Shown: piece by piece, positions 36,063-45,491 of the stretch
How the letters are laid out: the number at the start of each line of letters is the position of its first letter
Numbering within the stretch: position 1 is the stretch's first letter
Origin: an uncultured Eubacteriales bacterium
GTDB lineage: Bacteria; Bacillota; Clostridia; Oscillospirales; Acutalibacteraceae
Reading direction: 5' to 3'
Length of the DNA stretch: 64,000 bases
Assembly: GCA_900540085.1 (NCBI GenBank)
Contig: UQEU01000002.1
Location: 124,001-188,000 of the forward strand
The notes under the pieces: model-generated
The model's database searches: none
Told to the model about the DNA's origin: nothing
What the model saw: only the letters and a program-made list of their open reading frames with translations
Translations under genes and position numbers: made by a program

Positions 36063-38690
36063 ATGAGTCACAAATTTGTTTATTTGTTCTCAGAGGGTAA
36101 CAAAGACATGAGAGAACTTCTCGGCGGTAAAGGTGCAAACCTTGCTGAAATGACAGGTCTCGGTCTTCCTGTTCCGCAGGGCTTCACTATCTCAACAGAA
36201 GCTTGTACCCAGTACTACGAAGATGGCAGAAAGATTAACGACGATATTCAGGCACAAATCATGGAATACATCGTTAAGATGGAAGACATCACAGGCAAAA
36301 AATTCGGCGATAAAGAAAATCCGCTTCTCGTATCTGTTCGTTCAGGTGCAAGAGCTTCTATGCCGGGTATGATGGACACAATCCTCAACCTTGGTCTCAA
36401 CGAAGAAGTTGTTGAAGTAATCGCTAACAAATCAGGCAATCCAAGATGGGCTTGGGACTGTTACAGAAGATTTATTCAAATGTACTCAGACGTTGTTATG
36501 GGTGTCGGCAAAAAATATTTTGAAGAACTCATTGACAAAATGAAAGAGGAAAAAGGCGTTTCTCAGGACGTAGAACTCACTGCAGAAGATCTTAAAGAAC
36601 TTGCTAACCAGTTCAAAGCAGAATACAAAGAAAAAATCGGCGAAGACTTCCCGGCTGACCCAAAAGAACAGTTGATGGGCGCTATCGAGGCTGTTTTCCG
36701 TTCATGGGACAACCCTCGTGCAAATGTATATCGTCGTGACAACGACATTCCTTACTCATGGGGTACAGCAGTAAACGTACAGATGATGGCTTTCGGTAAC
36801 ATGGGCGAAACATCAGGTACAGGTGTTGCTTTCACAAGAGACCCTGCAACAGGCGAAAAGAAACTTATGGGTGAATTCCTTATGAACGCTCAAGGTGAAG
36901 ACGTTGTTGCCGGTGTTCGAACTCCTTCTCCTATCGCAAAACTTCAAGAAGTTATGCCTGAAGTTTACAACCAATTTGTAGAAATCTGTGCTAAACTTGA
37001 AGACCATTACAGAGATATGCAGGATATGGAGTTCACAATCGAAGACAAAAAACTCTATATGCTTCAAACAAGAAACGGTAAGAGAACAGCAAAAGCTGCT
37101 CTTAAAATCGCTTGTGACCTTGTTGACGAAAACATGATTTCCGAAGAACAAGCAGTTGCTATGATTGACCCAAGAAACCTTGACACACTTCTCCACCCAC
37201 AATTCGACGCTAAAGCTCTCAAAGCTGTTTCTCCTATCGGTAAAGCACTTCCTGCTTCTCCGGGTGCTGCTTGCGGCAGAGTTGTATTCACAGCTGACGA
37301 CGCTAAAGAGTGGAACGACAGAGGCGAAAAAGTTGTTCTTGTTCGTCTTGAAACATCTCCTGAAGATATCGAAGGTATGAAAGCTGCTCAAGGTATCCTT
37401 ACAGTTCGCGGCGGTATGACATCTCACGCAGCAGTTGTTGCTCGTGGTATGGGTACTTGCTGTGTATCAGGTTGTTCCGAAATCAAAATGGACGAAGACA
37501 ACAAAAAATTCGTTCTTGACGGTAAAACATTCACAGAAGGCGACTACATTTCAATCGACGGTTCAACAGGTAACATTTACGAAGGTATCATTCCTACTGT
37601 TCCTGCTGAAATCGCAGGCGAGTTTGAAAGAATTATGACTCTCGCTGATAAATTCAGAACTCTTAAAGTTCGTACAAATGCAGACACACCTGCTGACGCT
37701 AAAAGAGCAAAAGAACTCGGTGCTGAAGGTATCGGTCTTTGCCGTACAGAACATATGTTCTTTGAAGCTGACAGAATTGCTGCATTCCGTGAAATGATTT
37801 GTGCAGACACAGTTGAAGAAAGAGAAGCTGCTCTTGATAAGATTATGCCTTACCAGCAGAGCGACTTTGAAAAACTTTACGAAGCACTTGAAGGCTGTCC
37901 TGTAACTATCCGTTTCCTTGACCCGCCTCTCCACGAGTTCGTTCCTACAACTGAGGAAGACATCAAAACTCTTGCTGACGCTCAAGGCAAATCAGTTGAA
38001 GACATCAAAGCTATCATCGCTTCACTTCACGAATTCAACCCAATGATGGGACACCGTGGCTGCCGTCTTACAGTTACATACCCTGAAATCGCTAAAATGC
38101 AGACAACAGCAGTTATCCGTGCTGCAATCAATGTTTCAAAGGCTCATCCTGATTGGACAATTAAGCCTGAAATCATGATTCCTCTCGTTGGCGATGTTAA
38201 AGAATTTAAGTTCGTTAAGAAAATCATTGTAGAAACAGCAGACGCAGAAATCAAAGCTGCAGGCGTTGAACTCGAATACGAAGTTGGTACAATGATTGAA
38301 ATTCCTCGTGCTTGCCTCACAGCAGACGACATTGCTAAAGAAGCTGACTTCTTCTGCTTCGGTACAAACGACCTTACACAGATGACATTCGGCTTCAGCC
38401 GTGACGACGCAGGTAAATTCCTTGATGCTTACTATGACACCAAGATTTACGAAAACGACCCGTTTGCTAAACTTGACCAAAACGGCGTTGGCAAACTCAT
38501 GAAGATGGCTGTTGAACTCGGCAGACCTGAAAACGCTAAACTTCACTGCGGTATCTGTGGTGAACACGGCGGCGACCCAAGTTCAGTTGAATTCTGCAAC
38601 GAAATCGGTCTTGACTATGTTTCATGTTCACCGTTCCGTGTTCCGATTGCTCGTCTTGCTGCTGCACAGGCTGCAATCGCAAAGAAATAA
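36063..38690 (+). CDS. ppdK: Pyruvate, phosphate dikinase
   Basis: An 875-residue enzyme of standard length. The N-terminal ATP-grasp domain covers about 1-340 (GGKGANLAEMTGLGLPVPQGF). The central swivelling domain has the phospho-His in GGMTSHAAVVARGMGTCCVSG (about 450-465). The C-terminal PEP/pyruvate barrel has the catalytic Cys in HCGICGEHGGDPSS. It converts PEP, AMP and PPi to pyruvate, ATP and phosphate (reversible), a main glycolytic exit in many anaerobes. ATG 36063 is chosen by GGAGG upstream. Codon use differs visibly from neighbours (many GCT, CTC, TTC and AAC codons), as in highly expressed genes. Confidence 0.98.
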   Translation: MSHKFVYLFSEGNKDMRELLGGKGANLAEMTGLGLPVPQGFTISTEACTQYYEDGRKINDDIQAQIMEYIVKMEDITGKKFGDKENPLLVSVRSGARASMPGMMDTILNLGLNEEVVEVIANKSGNPRWAWDCYRRFIQMYSDVVMGVGKKYFEELIDKMKEEKGVSQDVELTAEDLKELANQFKAEYKEKIGEDFPADPKEQLMGAIEAVFRSWDNPRANVYRRDNDIPYSWGTAVNVQMMAFGNMGETSGTGVAFTRDPATGEKKLMGEFLMNAQGEDVVAGVRTPSPIAKLQEVMPEVYNQFVEICAKLEDHYRDMQDMEFTIEDKKLYMLQTRNGKRTAKAALKIACDLVDENMISEEQAVAMIDPRNLDTLLHPQFDAKALKAVSPIGKALPASPGAACGRVVFTADDAKEWNDRGEKVVLVRLETSPEDIEGMKAAQGILTVRGGMTSHAAVVARGMGTCCVSGCSEIKMDEDNKKFVLDGKTFTEGDYISIDGSTGNIYEGIIPTVPAEIAGEFERIMTLADKFRTLKVRTNADTPADAKRAKELGAEGIGLCRTEHMFFEADRIAAFREMICADTVEEREAALDKIMPYQQSDFEKLYEALEGCPVTIRFLDPPLHEFVPTTEEDIKTLADAQGKSVEDIKAIIASLHEFNPMMGHRGCRLTVTYPEIAKMQTTAVIRAAINVSKAHPDWTIKPEIMIPLVGDVKEFKFVKKIIVETADAEIKAAGVELEYEVGTMIEIPRACLTADDIAKEADFFCFGTNDLTQMTFGFSRDDAGKFLDAYYDTKIYENDPFAKLDQNGVGKLMKMAVELGRPENAKLHCGICGEHGGDPSSVEFCNEIGLDYVSCSPFRVPIARLAAAQAAIAKK

Positions 38691-38737
38691 TTAAAATAAT
38701 GCCAAAAACGGTTAAATCTTAATTAGATTTATAAATT

Positions 38738-38772
38738 CGGCAACTCTGTTCCGACGGGGTTGTCGTTTTTTT
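38738..38772 (+). terminator. Terminator of ppdK
   Basis: CGGCAACTC (38738-38746) pairs with GGGTTGTCG (38757-38765), followed by seven T. Confidence 0.8.
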
Positions 38773-38808
38773 ATCTATATATTGTTATAATAATTCTAAT
38801 ATAAAATC

Positions 38809-38847
38809 AAAAACTCCTCGTCTTTTTCAGATTGAGGAGTTTTTTTA
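38809..38847. terminator. Terminator facing the GH13 gene
   Basis: AAAAACTCCTC (38809-38819) pairs with GAGGAGTTTTT (38834-38844); A and T runs on both sides make it bidirectional. Confidence 0.85.
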
Positions 38848-38877
38848 TTTTAACTTATTATTTTACAGATTTGCTTT

Positions 38878-40536
38878 TCAGTCATCAAACAAATACACAC
38901 GCAGTTCATAGGGGCGGGTTTTGAAACCGTTATTGCAAATACAGTTTGTTTCGTAGTTGCCGAATAACTTAGTTCCTTTTTCAAGGTCATAGCCTTTCGG
39001 TGCATCAAAATTCACGCCGTTTTCGGTAAATGAGCAAATTACCAGCAATCGCTTGTTTGCAAATGCACGCTCATAGACATACAACTCGTTGCTGTTTTTA
39101 TAGTATTCTTTATAAGTTCCGTCTAAAATCAAATTGTTATCTTTACGATAACGCAAAAGTTTTTTATAGAAATTTAAAATTGAATCGGGGTTTTCCTGCT
39201 CATTTTTAACATTTATTTTTTTATAATTCGGGTTCACATAAAACCACGGCGTACCCGTTGTGAAACCTGCATTTTCACTGTCGTCCCACTGCATAGGCGT
39301 TCTCGCATTATCTCTTGTCGAAATTTGACCGAGTTCAAGGCATTTCTTTTTGCCGAAAATTTTAACCCATGTATTATAATTGTTTTTCACAAAAACATCC
39401 TGATACATATCGAGCGACGGCAAAGTGATATTTGTCATACCGATTTCCTGTCCCTGATAAATAAACGGAGTGCCTTTTTGCAAAAGATACATTGCAGCAA
39501 GCATTTTTCCGCTTTCCGTACGATACTGTTCACTTCCGTATCTGCTTATAATTCTCGGATGGTCGTGATTTTCCAAATACAATGTATTCCAAGCCTTACC
39601 GTCGAGTTCTTTTTGCCAAGTTGAAAAAGCATTTTTCATTTTTTTCAAATTAAACGGTGTGTGCAAAAAGTCCATAAGGAAACAGTCGGCCTCCATATGC
39701 TGAAAATGGAACATCATATCAAGTTCCTGATTTTCATTTTCCGTAATATACTGAAGAGCAACTTTCGGCGTCATTAAAGGTGCTTCGCCGACGCAGAAAC
39801 AGTCGTAATCTTTCATCACTTCACGATACTCGGTTAAATATTTATGAATATTCGGGCCGTTCAGATAATGCTCCATACCACAGGCGGCAGGAATGGGAAT
39901 ACCGTTCGGCAGTCCTTCTCGTTTTGAAATAAATGTAATGACATCTTCACGGAAACCGTCAACGCCCATATCGAGCCAGAAACGCATCACTTTTTTAATT
40001 TCTTCACGCACTTTCGGGTTATCGTGATTTAAGTCGGGCTGTTTTTTTGCAAATGTATGTAAATAATATTCTTTTCTCTTATCGTCATATTCCCACGCTT
40101 TGCCCTCAAACAAACTGAGCCAGTTGTTAGGCGGTCTTTTGCCTTTGCCTTTTCGCCAAATGTAAAAGTCAGCGTACTTTGAATTTTTATCTTTGCTTTC
40201 TTCAAACCACTCGCATTCGTCGGAAGAATGGTTTACAACAAGGTCCATTATAACTTTCAGACCTCTTTCGTGCGCTCCGTCAAGCACCTTTTTAAACAAC
40301 TCAAGCGTTCCGTACTCGGAATGAATGTTATAATAATCTGCAATATCGTAACCAAAATCTGCATTCGGAGACGGATACAAAGGCGAAAACCAAATGCAGT
40401 CAACACCCAAATCTTTAATATAATCAAGTTTTGAGTAAACTCCCTCCAAATCGCCTATACCGTCGCCGTTTCCGTCGCAAAACGAGCGTGGCCAAATTTG
40501 ATAAACGGACATATTTTTATAATCTCTGTTTTTCAT
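38878..40536 (-). CDS. Oligo-1,6-glucosidase / alpha-glucosidase, GH13
   Basis: A 552-residue intracellular GH13 (subfamily 31-like) enzyme. Catalytic residues are nucleophile Asp198 in GFREDVIT, acid/base Glu251 in VGEAP and the transition-state Asp325 in ENHDHPR; DLVVNHSSDE is conserved region I. The residue after the nucleophile is Val, which in this subfamily goes with alpha-1,6 activity (oligo-1,6-glucosidase), while Ala goes with maltases. It hydrolyses isomalto-oligosaccharides from starch or dextran. AGGGGTGAT precedes ATG. Monocistronic with its own promoter. Confidence 0.93.
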   Translation of the reverse strand: MKNRDYKNMSVYQIWPRSFCDGNGDGIGDLEGVYSKLDYIKDLGVDCIWFSPLYPSPNADFGYDIADYYNIHSEYGTLELFKKVLDGAHERGLKVIMDLVVNHSSDECEWFEESKDKNSKYADFYIWRKGKGKRPPNNWLSLFEGKAWEYDDKRKEYYLHTFAKKQPDLNHDNPKVREEIKKVMRFWLDMGVDGFREDVITFISKREGLPNGIPIPAACGMEHYLNGPNIHKYLTEYREVMKDYDCFCVGEAPLMTPKVALQYITENENQELDMMFHFQHMEADCFLMDFLHTPFNLKKMKNAFSTWQKELDGKAWNTLYLENHDHPRIISRYGSEQYRTESGKMLAAMYLLQKGTPFIYQGQEIGMTNITLPSLDMYQDVFVKNNYNTWVKIFGKKKCLELGQISTRDNARTPMQWDDSENAGFTTGTPWFYVNPNYKKINVKNEQENPDSILNFYKKLLRYRKDNNLILDGTYKEYYKNSNELYVYERAFANKRLLVICSFTENGVNFDAPKGYDLEKGTKLFGNYETNCICNNGFKTRPYELRVYLFDD

Positions 40537-40600
40537 TTCATCACCCCTGTATGATATTCGGCGAAAATTTCAAAAATACAAAAAACTACGCCTTAGTTTA

Positions 40601-40629
40601 ATAATACAACCGTTTTGCAAAATAATCAA
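40601..40629 (-). promoter_or_regulatory. Promoter of the GH13 gene
   Basis: Minus strand TTGATT (40629-40624), 17-bp spacer, TATTAT (40606-40601). No clear catabolite-responsive element seen. Confidence 0.65.
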
Positions 40630-40671
40630 TATATTTATTTTAAATGTCAAAATAGTACAACAACATAAAAT

Positions 40672-40698
40672 AAAAAACAGCAGAAAAACTCTGCTGTT
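40672..40698 (-). terminator. Terminator of the GNAT gene at 40742
   Basis: On the minus strand, AACAGCAG (40698-40691) pairs with CTGCTGTT (40683-40676), followed by T run. Confidence 0.8.
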
Positions 40699-40741
40699 AA
40701 ATAATAATAATAAAGATTAAAAAATACAATCCAAACAAAAT

Positions 40742-41275
40742 TTAATATTCTGTCGGGCTTACGCCGTAAACATTTTTATAAAGTACGGCTTTAATTTCGT
40801 CAAATTCTTTTTGTGAAATATGTTTGCCGTAAGTCATTACTTTAAGTTCAATGGCATTTTTACCCTTTGAAATCGGCGGCTGCATATAACTGTACTCATT
40901 TAAGAAAAAGTTGTTGCGTTCATAAAAAGCAATTCTTCTTTTTGCCGTTTCATTTTCGGGCGGTTCAACTTCAAGACAAACGGTCTTTGCAAGTTTTTCC
41001 ACTGTTTCTGCGAGCATTTTTGTACCGATGCCGCCGTTTCTGTAATTTGGATTTACGGCAAAATGGTCAACATAGGCAAACTTTTCAAAGTCCCAAACAG
41101 TGATAACGCCTCTTACATCTGTTTCGTCGTCGTTTGGCAAAACATAGATTTGGAAATACGGATTTTCAAGCAAAGCCTTTTCATCGTCAAAAGTTCTGCG
41201 TTCATCGTTGGGAAAACTTTGCAACATCAAGTCAAAAACCTTGCTGAAATCTTTTTCATTCATTTTTTTTAACAT
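40742..41275 (-). CDS. GNAT family N-acetyltransferase
   Basis: A 178-residue protein. The acetyl-CoA binding core is visible as YVDHFAVNPNYRNGGIGTKMLAETVEKLA (about 72-100), followed by FYERNNFFLNEYSY, the usual GNAT C-terminal beta strands. The substrate cannot be predicted. ATG 41275 is chosen by CAGGTGATG upstream; 23 more codons are open before it but without a ribosome site. Monocistronic. Confidence 0.85.
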   Translation of the reverse strand: MLKKMNEKDFSKVFDLMLQSFPNDERRTFDDEKALLENPYFQIYVLPNDDETDVRGVITVWDFEKFAYVDHFAVNPNYRNGGIGTKMLAETVEKLAKTVCLEVEPPENETAKRRIAFYERNNFFLNEYSYMQPPISKGKNAIELKVMTYGKHISQKEFDEIKAVLYKNVYGVSPTEY

Positions 41276-41457
41276 AACATCACCTGCAAACATAAATATA
41301 GAACTATTGTCTGTGATTATAACACGAACAAAAAGCATTTTCACTCAAACATACAAAAATTAAAATATAGTTTACAAATATTCAGATTACGCCGTAACTG
41401 TTTTCAGATAAACGGATATAGATTTTATATTTTCAAAAATTTATTTGAATAAAAGAA

Positions 41458-41487
41458 AAACACGCAACAACTTTGCTGCGTGTTTAA
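41458..41487. terminator. Terminator of the rpmH-jag operon
   Basis: AAACACGCA (41458-41466) pairs with TGCGTGTTT (41477-41485); on the minus strand it is followed by a T run, 10 bp after the jag stop codon. Confidence 0.85.
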
Positions 41488-41494
41488 TTTGAAA

Positions 41495-42496
41495 TTATTT
41501 AATTTCGATTTTGCCGAGAGGCAAGTCTGCTCTGTCAGCCTTTGGTGCTGATGCAGGCTTTGAAGACTGCTCGTCTTTCTTCTGATATTTTGAAGATGAA
41601 CGACGATTGTTGTACCTGCCCCTGTTGTTTGAATATTTTACTCCGCCTGTTGGTTCAAGAACAACACGACGGTCGTCATTCATACCGATTGAGCGGGACT
41701 CAACACCCTCAATTTCCTGAACGGTTGTATGAATAATTCTTCTTTCAAACGGGTTCATAGGCTCAAAAGTATATCTTCTGCCGCTTGAAGCAACACGCTC
41801 TGCGTATCTTCTTGCGAGTGCCTTAACAGTTTCCACTCTTTTTTCACGGTAGTTGCCTACATTTACGGAAACTCTGATATACTTGTCATAGTATTTTTTA
41901 ACTGCAAGTGAAGTGAGATGCTGAATAGCGTCAAGCGTTTCTCCTCTGCGACCGATAATAATGCCGTAGTCTTCACAAACAATTTCAATATTTATCTCGC
42001 CGTCTGCAACGCTTGTTTCAAACTTTGCATCTTCACAACCGAGATGGTCCAAAATACCTTTGAGATATTTTACGGCAACATCAACATTGATATTTTCTGC
42101 CTTTTCAACATCTTCTCTGTTGTGAGTTTCCGGCTTTTGAGACTCTGACTTTTTGTCGGAGTTCAATTTTGTTGCTTTAATTTCCTGCTCTGTTACTACT
42201 GTTTTCACACGAGCATTGTCGTTTTTCGCACTTTTTTCTGATTGACGGCGGTTGTTTTTTGGCTTCTGTTCGTTATGTCTTTCTGCCGAACGCTGAGGTT
42301 TTTTCTTCTTTTCAGGAGCGTCATACCACGCTTTTACCTTTGCGTCTGAACCACCGAACAAACCGAGAAATTTCTTTTTAGGCAATGAAACGACTTCTAT
42401 CTTAACATCGGCAAAATCAGGAGCACAAAGACCTGCTTTAGCATTTTTTGTTGCTTCCTCAACGGTATTGCCGACGCCGATGAATTCTTTTAACAT
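41495..42496 (-). CDS. jag: Jag/KhpB RNA-binding protein (SpoIIIJ-associated)
   Basis: A 333-residue protein. The Jag_N domain (about 1-52) contains the FLGLFGGSDAKVKAWY segment, a long basic/acidic disordered linker covers about 55-140, the KH domain about 145-220 (EDYGIIIGRRGETLDAIQHLTSL, GxxG-type loop), and R3H about 220-285 (RYTFEPMNPFERRIIHTTVQ). A basic low-complexity tail follows. Jag/KhpB binds RNA and works with KhpA in cell elongation control in Gram-positives. It lies 51 bp downstream of yidC, the usual neighbour. AGGAGG-like GGAGG precedes ATG. The long linker and tail are larger than in Bacillus Jag (about 208 residues). Confidence 0.95.
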   Translation of the reverse strand: MLKEFIGVGNTVEEATKNAKAGLCAPDFADVKIEVVSLPKKKFLGLFGGSDAKVKAWYDAPEKKKKPQRSAERHNEQKPKNNRRQSEKSAKNDNARVKTVVTEQEIKATKLNSDKKSESQKPETHNREDVEKAENINVDVAVKYLKGILDHLGCEDAKFETSVADGEINIEIVCEDYGIIIGRRGETLDAIQHLTSLAVKKYYDKYIRVSVNVGNYREKRVETVKALARRYAERVASSGRRYTFEPMNPFERRIIHTTVQEIEGVESRSIGMNDDRRVVLEPTGGVKYSNNRGRYNNRRSSSKYQKKDEQSSKPASAPKADRADLPLGKIEIK

Positions 42497-42547
42497 TAAA
42501 TTCCTCCGTTAGTGTAAAACAAACTTTTTTGTTTGCTTTGTCGCCGT

Positions 42548-43549
42548 TTATTTAATTTTCTTGACATTTTCTTCTCTTGAGCGGCGTTCGATTGTATTTT
42601 CAATCATTAATCTTGCCTGACTCTTTTTAGGTGGGAAGAATTTTGCGATAACAAGTTGCTGAATAATAGCAACGAAGTTTGAAATTACCCAATATATGCC
42701 TACTGCGCCTGTTACCTTAAATGCAATGAAAAGGGAAAACAATGGCATTGTAAGCATCATAAGTTTCATAGACATACCTTGTTGCTGTGCTGCAGCAGGG
42801 TTTGTCTTTTTCTGAATTTGCATTGACATAATGCTTGAAGCAAGAGATGAAAGGAAAGAAGCAAGCGGGATGATAACCGTAACACTTTTCCAAGTTGGAT
42901 TTACAGAAAGGTCTATACCGAAAATGTTCATAGACTCTCTGTACGCCTCTATCATTTTAACTTTGTCGGGAGTGAAAAGCTCTCCGAACTGTGCAACAAG
43001 CGTATCTTTAAACTGTTCAAAGTTTGAAACAAGCCAAAGTTGGAAATATGTTCCGTCTTTTCCTGCTTCATAGCTGAGTGCAGTAGCAATTTCGTCAAAT
43101 ATTTTTGAGTCGAAACCTCCGCCGACACCGACAATGTACTGAATGGGATAATAGATGATACCGATGATACCCATAAGAAATACCATTTGGAACACCATTG
43201 CACCACAGCCCATACTCATTGGGTTGTGTCCCTCACGAGCATAAAGTGCCTGCATTTCCTCGTTCATTCTCTGACGGTCTTGAGGTGTCGGATTTGGGTA
43301 TTTTTTCTGAATTTTTTGAATTTTAGGCTGAAGTCTGGTTGACTTTGCCATTGTTTTTTGTTGCTTAACATTAAGCGGGAACAATACAAGTCTTGTTAAA
43401 ACAGTAAACAAGAGCAGTGCAATAAAATATTCATTGCTGCAAAGTTCCATAAGGAAAAACATACATTTTCCGAAGAGCCAATATAGCGGCTTAAATATTG
43501 CCCAACCTGTTGAGCCTGCCGCACCGACTGCCAATAAAATACTGTTCAT
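42548..43549 (-). CDS. yidC: Membrane protein insertase YidC (Oxa1/SpoIIIJ type)
   Basis: A 333-residue Gram-positive-type YidC with five expected helices. The groove arginine is in LLFTVLTRLVLFPLNVKQQK (about 45-65), followed by the long cytoplasmic C1 hairpin QPKIQKIQKKYPNPTPQDRQRMNEE. No lipobox is evident at the N-terminus. It inserts and folds membrane proteins, alone or with Sec. It overlaps yidD by four bases. GAGGGC precedes ATG. Confidence 0.95.
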   Translation of the reverse strand: MNSILLAVGAAGSTGWAIFKPLYWLFGKCMFFLMELCSNEYFIALLLFTVLTRLVLFPLNVKQQKTMAKSTRLQPKIQKIQKKYPNPTPQDRQRMNEEMQALYAREGHNPMSMGCGAMVFQMVFLMGIIGIIYYPIQYIVGVGGGFDSKIFDEIATALSYEAGKDGTYFQLWLVSNFEQFKDTLVAQFGELFTPDKVKMIEAYRESMNIFGIDLSVNPTWKSVTVIIPLASFLSSLASSIMSMQIQKKTNPAAAQQQGMSMKLMMLTMPLFSLFIAFKVTGAVGIYWVISNFVAIIQQLVIAKFFPPKKSQARLMIENTIERRSREENVKKIK

Positions 43550-43818
43550 TTATTGCCCTCTTTGTTTTTTTTAGGTGGAACAGGGTCGTAACCGCCCTTA
43601 AATAAAGGATTGCATCGTAAAATCCGCAAAAATCCGAGCCAACAGCCTTTGATAACGCCGTGAATTTCTATCGCCTCAAGTGTGTACTGCGAACAAGTCG
43701 GATAGTACCTGCACGAGCCGTTGGAAAAACGGGGCGACATAGTCAGTTGGTAAGACTTAATGAGAAAAATACACGCTTTTTTAATATACGCCGAAATGCG
43801 TTTGAAAAACTTTTTCAT
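43546..43818 (-). CDS. yidD: YidD membrane protein insertion efficiency factor
   Basis: A 90-residue protein with the conserved core SYQLTMSPRFSNGSCRYYPTCSQYTLEAI (about 22-50, conserved Cys pairs) and LRCNPLFKGGYDPVP. It is amphipathic, at the inner face of the membrane, and aids YidC. Four-base overlaps with rnpA upstream and yidC downstream show tight coupling. Confidence 0.96.
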   Translation of the reverse strand: MKKFFKRISAYIKKACIFLIKSYQLTMSPRFSNGSCRYYPTCSQYTLEAIEIHGVIKGCWLGFLRILRCNPLFKGGYDPVPPKKNKEGNK

Positions 43819-44150
43819 TTAAGCATCCCCAATTTTTTAAGTTGCGTTTCCATTTCTTTGCGTACTGTTTGCATTTTTACAAAAGGAGTTTTTGTACGGG
43901 CAACGAAAACGAAGTCGTAGTTGCCTGCAATTTTGCCCGAAAGTTGACGGTACGACTCACGAATGACACGCTTTGCACGGTTTCTGTCGTGTGCTTTGCC
44001 GACTTTCTTTGACGCCGTAATTCCGATACGGCATACGCCGTTTCTGTTTTTCACTGCATAAGTTACAAGCGTCGGACCTACTGCGTGTTTCCCTCTGTAA
44101 TAGGCACGGTTAAATTCTTTGTTTAGTTTAAGAGTTGTTTTACTGTTCAC
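43815..44150 (-). CDS. rnpA: Ribonuclease P protein component
   Basis: A 111-residue basic protein. The RNR motif is KKVGKAHDRNRAKRVIRESYR (about 46-66), and the FNRAYYRGKHAVGP N-terminal core is typical. With the RNase P RNA it removes tRNA 5' leaders. Second gene of the rpmH operon, 24 bp after rpmH. Confidence 0.97.
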   Translation of the reverse strand: MNSKTTLKLNKEFNRAYYRGKHAVGPTLVTYAVKNRNGVCRIGITASKKVGKAHDRNRAKRVIRESYRQLSGKIAGNYDFVFVARTKTPFVKMQTVRKEMETQLKKLGMLK

Positions 44151-44174
44151 AATAAAAATTCCTTACTGAAAAAC

Positions 44175-44309
44175 TCAGTATGTCAATTTTTTTCTGCCCT
44201 TTGCTCTTCTGCGGGCAAGTACTTTTCTGCCGTTTTTAGTTGACATTCTTTTTCTGAAGCCGTGTTCCATCATTCTGTGGCGTTTTTTTGGCTGGTAAGT
44301 TCTTTTCAT
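44175..44309 (-). CDS. rpmH: 50S ribosomal protein L34
   Basis: A 44-residue protein [20 protein letters not shown] followed by the Arg/Lys-rich C-terminal part, the standard L34 length and sequence. ATG 44309 follows a GGAGTG ribosome site; the frame is open further but L34 starts here. First gene of the rpmH-rnpA-yidD-yidC-jag operon. Confidence 0.98.
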   Translation of the reverse strand: MKRTYQPKKRHRMMEHGFRKRMSTKNGRKVLARRRAKGRKKLTY

Positions 44310-44444
44310 TCTTTTCACTCCTAATTTAAGATTATCACTCGTCGTAATCTTTATAATCTCTGCACGGTATAGTGCAGGCAAAAACAAAATACAATGCCGT
44401 CGGGTGTTTTTGGGTATAGTACGCCCATAAGCATTAGCGCGACT

Positions 44445-44473
44445 ATTATATATTATAAAATAAACAATGTCAA
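44445..44473 (-). promoter_or_regulatory. Promoter of the rpmH operon
   Basis: Minus strand TTGACA (44473-44468), 17-bp spacer, TATAAT (44450-44445): both hexamers perfect. The leader to rpmH is about 130 nt. Confidence 0.88.
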
Positions 44474-44498
44474 GTTTTTTGCCGTTTTATTTTCATCA

Positions 44499-44527
44499 TT
44501 GCAATGATTTGCCGTTTATTATATAAT
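44499..44527 (+). promoter_or_regulatory. Promoter of the VanZ-family gene
   Basis: TTGCAA at 44499-44504, 17-bp spacer, TATAAT at 44522-44527. Back-to-back with the rpmH promoter, 26 bp between the two -35 boxes. Confidence 0.75.
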
Positions 44528-44555
44528 ATCATTATCATTGAACGGGAGGGATTTT

Positions 44556-45434
44556 TTGTTTAATTTGTCGGCAAAACTAAAAAAAGAAGAACTCTTTTTA
44601 ATTTTTTTGCGTGCATTTTTCTTTTTTTCCTGTATCTACACCGCCTGCATTTTTTATGACACTTGGGTTTTAAGTTTTCACGCAAACATACAATACAGAG
44701 GCGTAAAATTTTTAGTTTCATTTTGTTTGCCGTTTTTAAGTTGTTTTTTCCTGATGAAAAAGGAAAAAAATTTGAACTTTGTAAAGTTCACGCTTCTTGC
44801 GATACAAATTTTAAATGTGATTATTTTTTTTGTTGAAAAACAGATAGTAAACAAAATTACAAATTCGGGCGAAATTGCCTGCACTTCGAAAGTTATATAT
44901 GTAAATCTTTGTTTATTCGCTGTTTTTTCTGCAATTTTTTTATTTAGAATTTTATACAAAAATATCGACTTTTACGATTTTTACAATTTCTTTTTCAAAG
45001 CCTACTCAATCACTTTTATTTTCACTTTTTTGATGATTTTCGTTTTATCCAGATCAAAAACATCTTTTTATTCAGTAAATTATCTTCTTTTTACAGGCGA
45101 AATTAAAGACTTATTTATAAACATTTTTAAATTAAATAACATTAAACCGCTTTTCAGAACTGTCGGAAATGTTCTTTTGTTTTCCCCGTTTTCAATGATG
45201 ATTTTGGCATTTTACAAAGGCGAAAAACCAAAGTACGCCGTGCTTTTTACATTTTTGCTTTCTTTTGCAATCGAATTTTGTCAATTTGTTTTCAAAAACG
45301 GCAAGCCTGAAATCGACGACTTGTTTTTGAATACTTTAGGCGGTTTAATCGGTATTTTCATTTTTGAAAAAATCATCAAAAAAATATATATTAAAGACCG
45401 TTTAAAAAGCGAAGAAGCAAATTCGCTCGGTTAA
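44556..45434 (+). CDS. VanZ family membrane protein
   Basis: A 292-residue protein with about seven membrane helices. The VanZ domain is in the C-terminal half, with the typical pattern GNVLLFSPFSMMILAF and LSFAIEFCQFVFKNGKPEIDDLFLNTLGGLIG. VanZ proteins give low-level teicoplanin resistance in enterococci. In most Firmicutes the function is unknown. The start is taken as TTG 44556, because GGGAGGG lies 5 nt before it. It occupies the position next to rpmH where many genomes have dnaA. Confidence 0.85.
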   Translation: MFNLSAKLKKEELFLIFLRAFFFFSCIYTACIFYDTWVLSFHANIQYRGVKFLVSFCLPFLSCFFLMKKEKNLNFVKFTLLAIQILNVIIFFVEKQIVNKITNSGEIACTSKVIYVNLCLFAVFSAIFLFRILYKNIDFYDFYNFFFKAYSITFIFTFLMIFVLSRSKTSFYSVNYLLFTGEIKDLFINIFKLNNIKPLFRTVGNVLLFSPFSMMILAFYKGEKPKYAVLFTFLLSFAIEFCQFVFKNGKPEIDDLFLNTLGGLIGIFIFEKIIKKIYIKDRLKSEEANSLG

Positions 45435-45491
45435 AGATTTTAAAAATAATATAACTGATTTCTAAATACTTTAAATACAGGAGAATAAAAA

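Noticed and set aside
44310..44555. Possible oriC between rpmH and the VanZ gene
   Set aside because: No DnaA box (TTATNCACA) was found on either strand. The AT-rich sequence is accounted for by two back-to-back promoters.
33517..45434. Glycopeptide resistance cluster (VanW and VanZ proteins)
   Set aside because: The two genes are 10 kb apart, and no vanHAX, vanRS or vanY genes are present. Both families are common outside resistance clusters.
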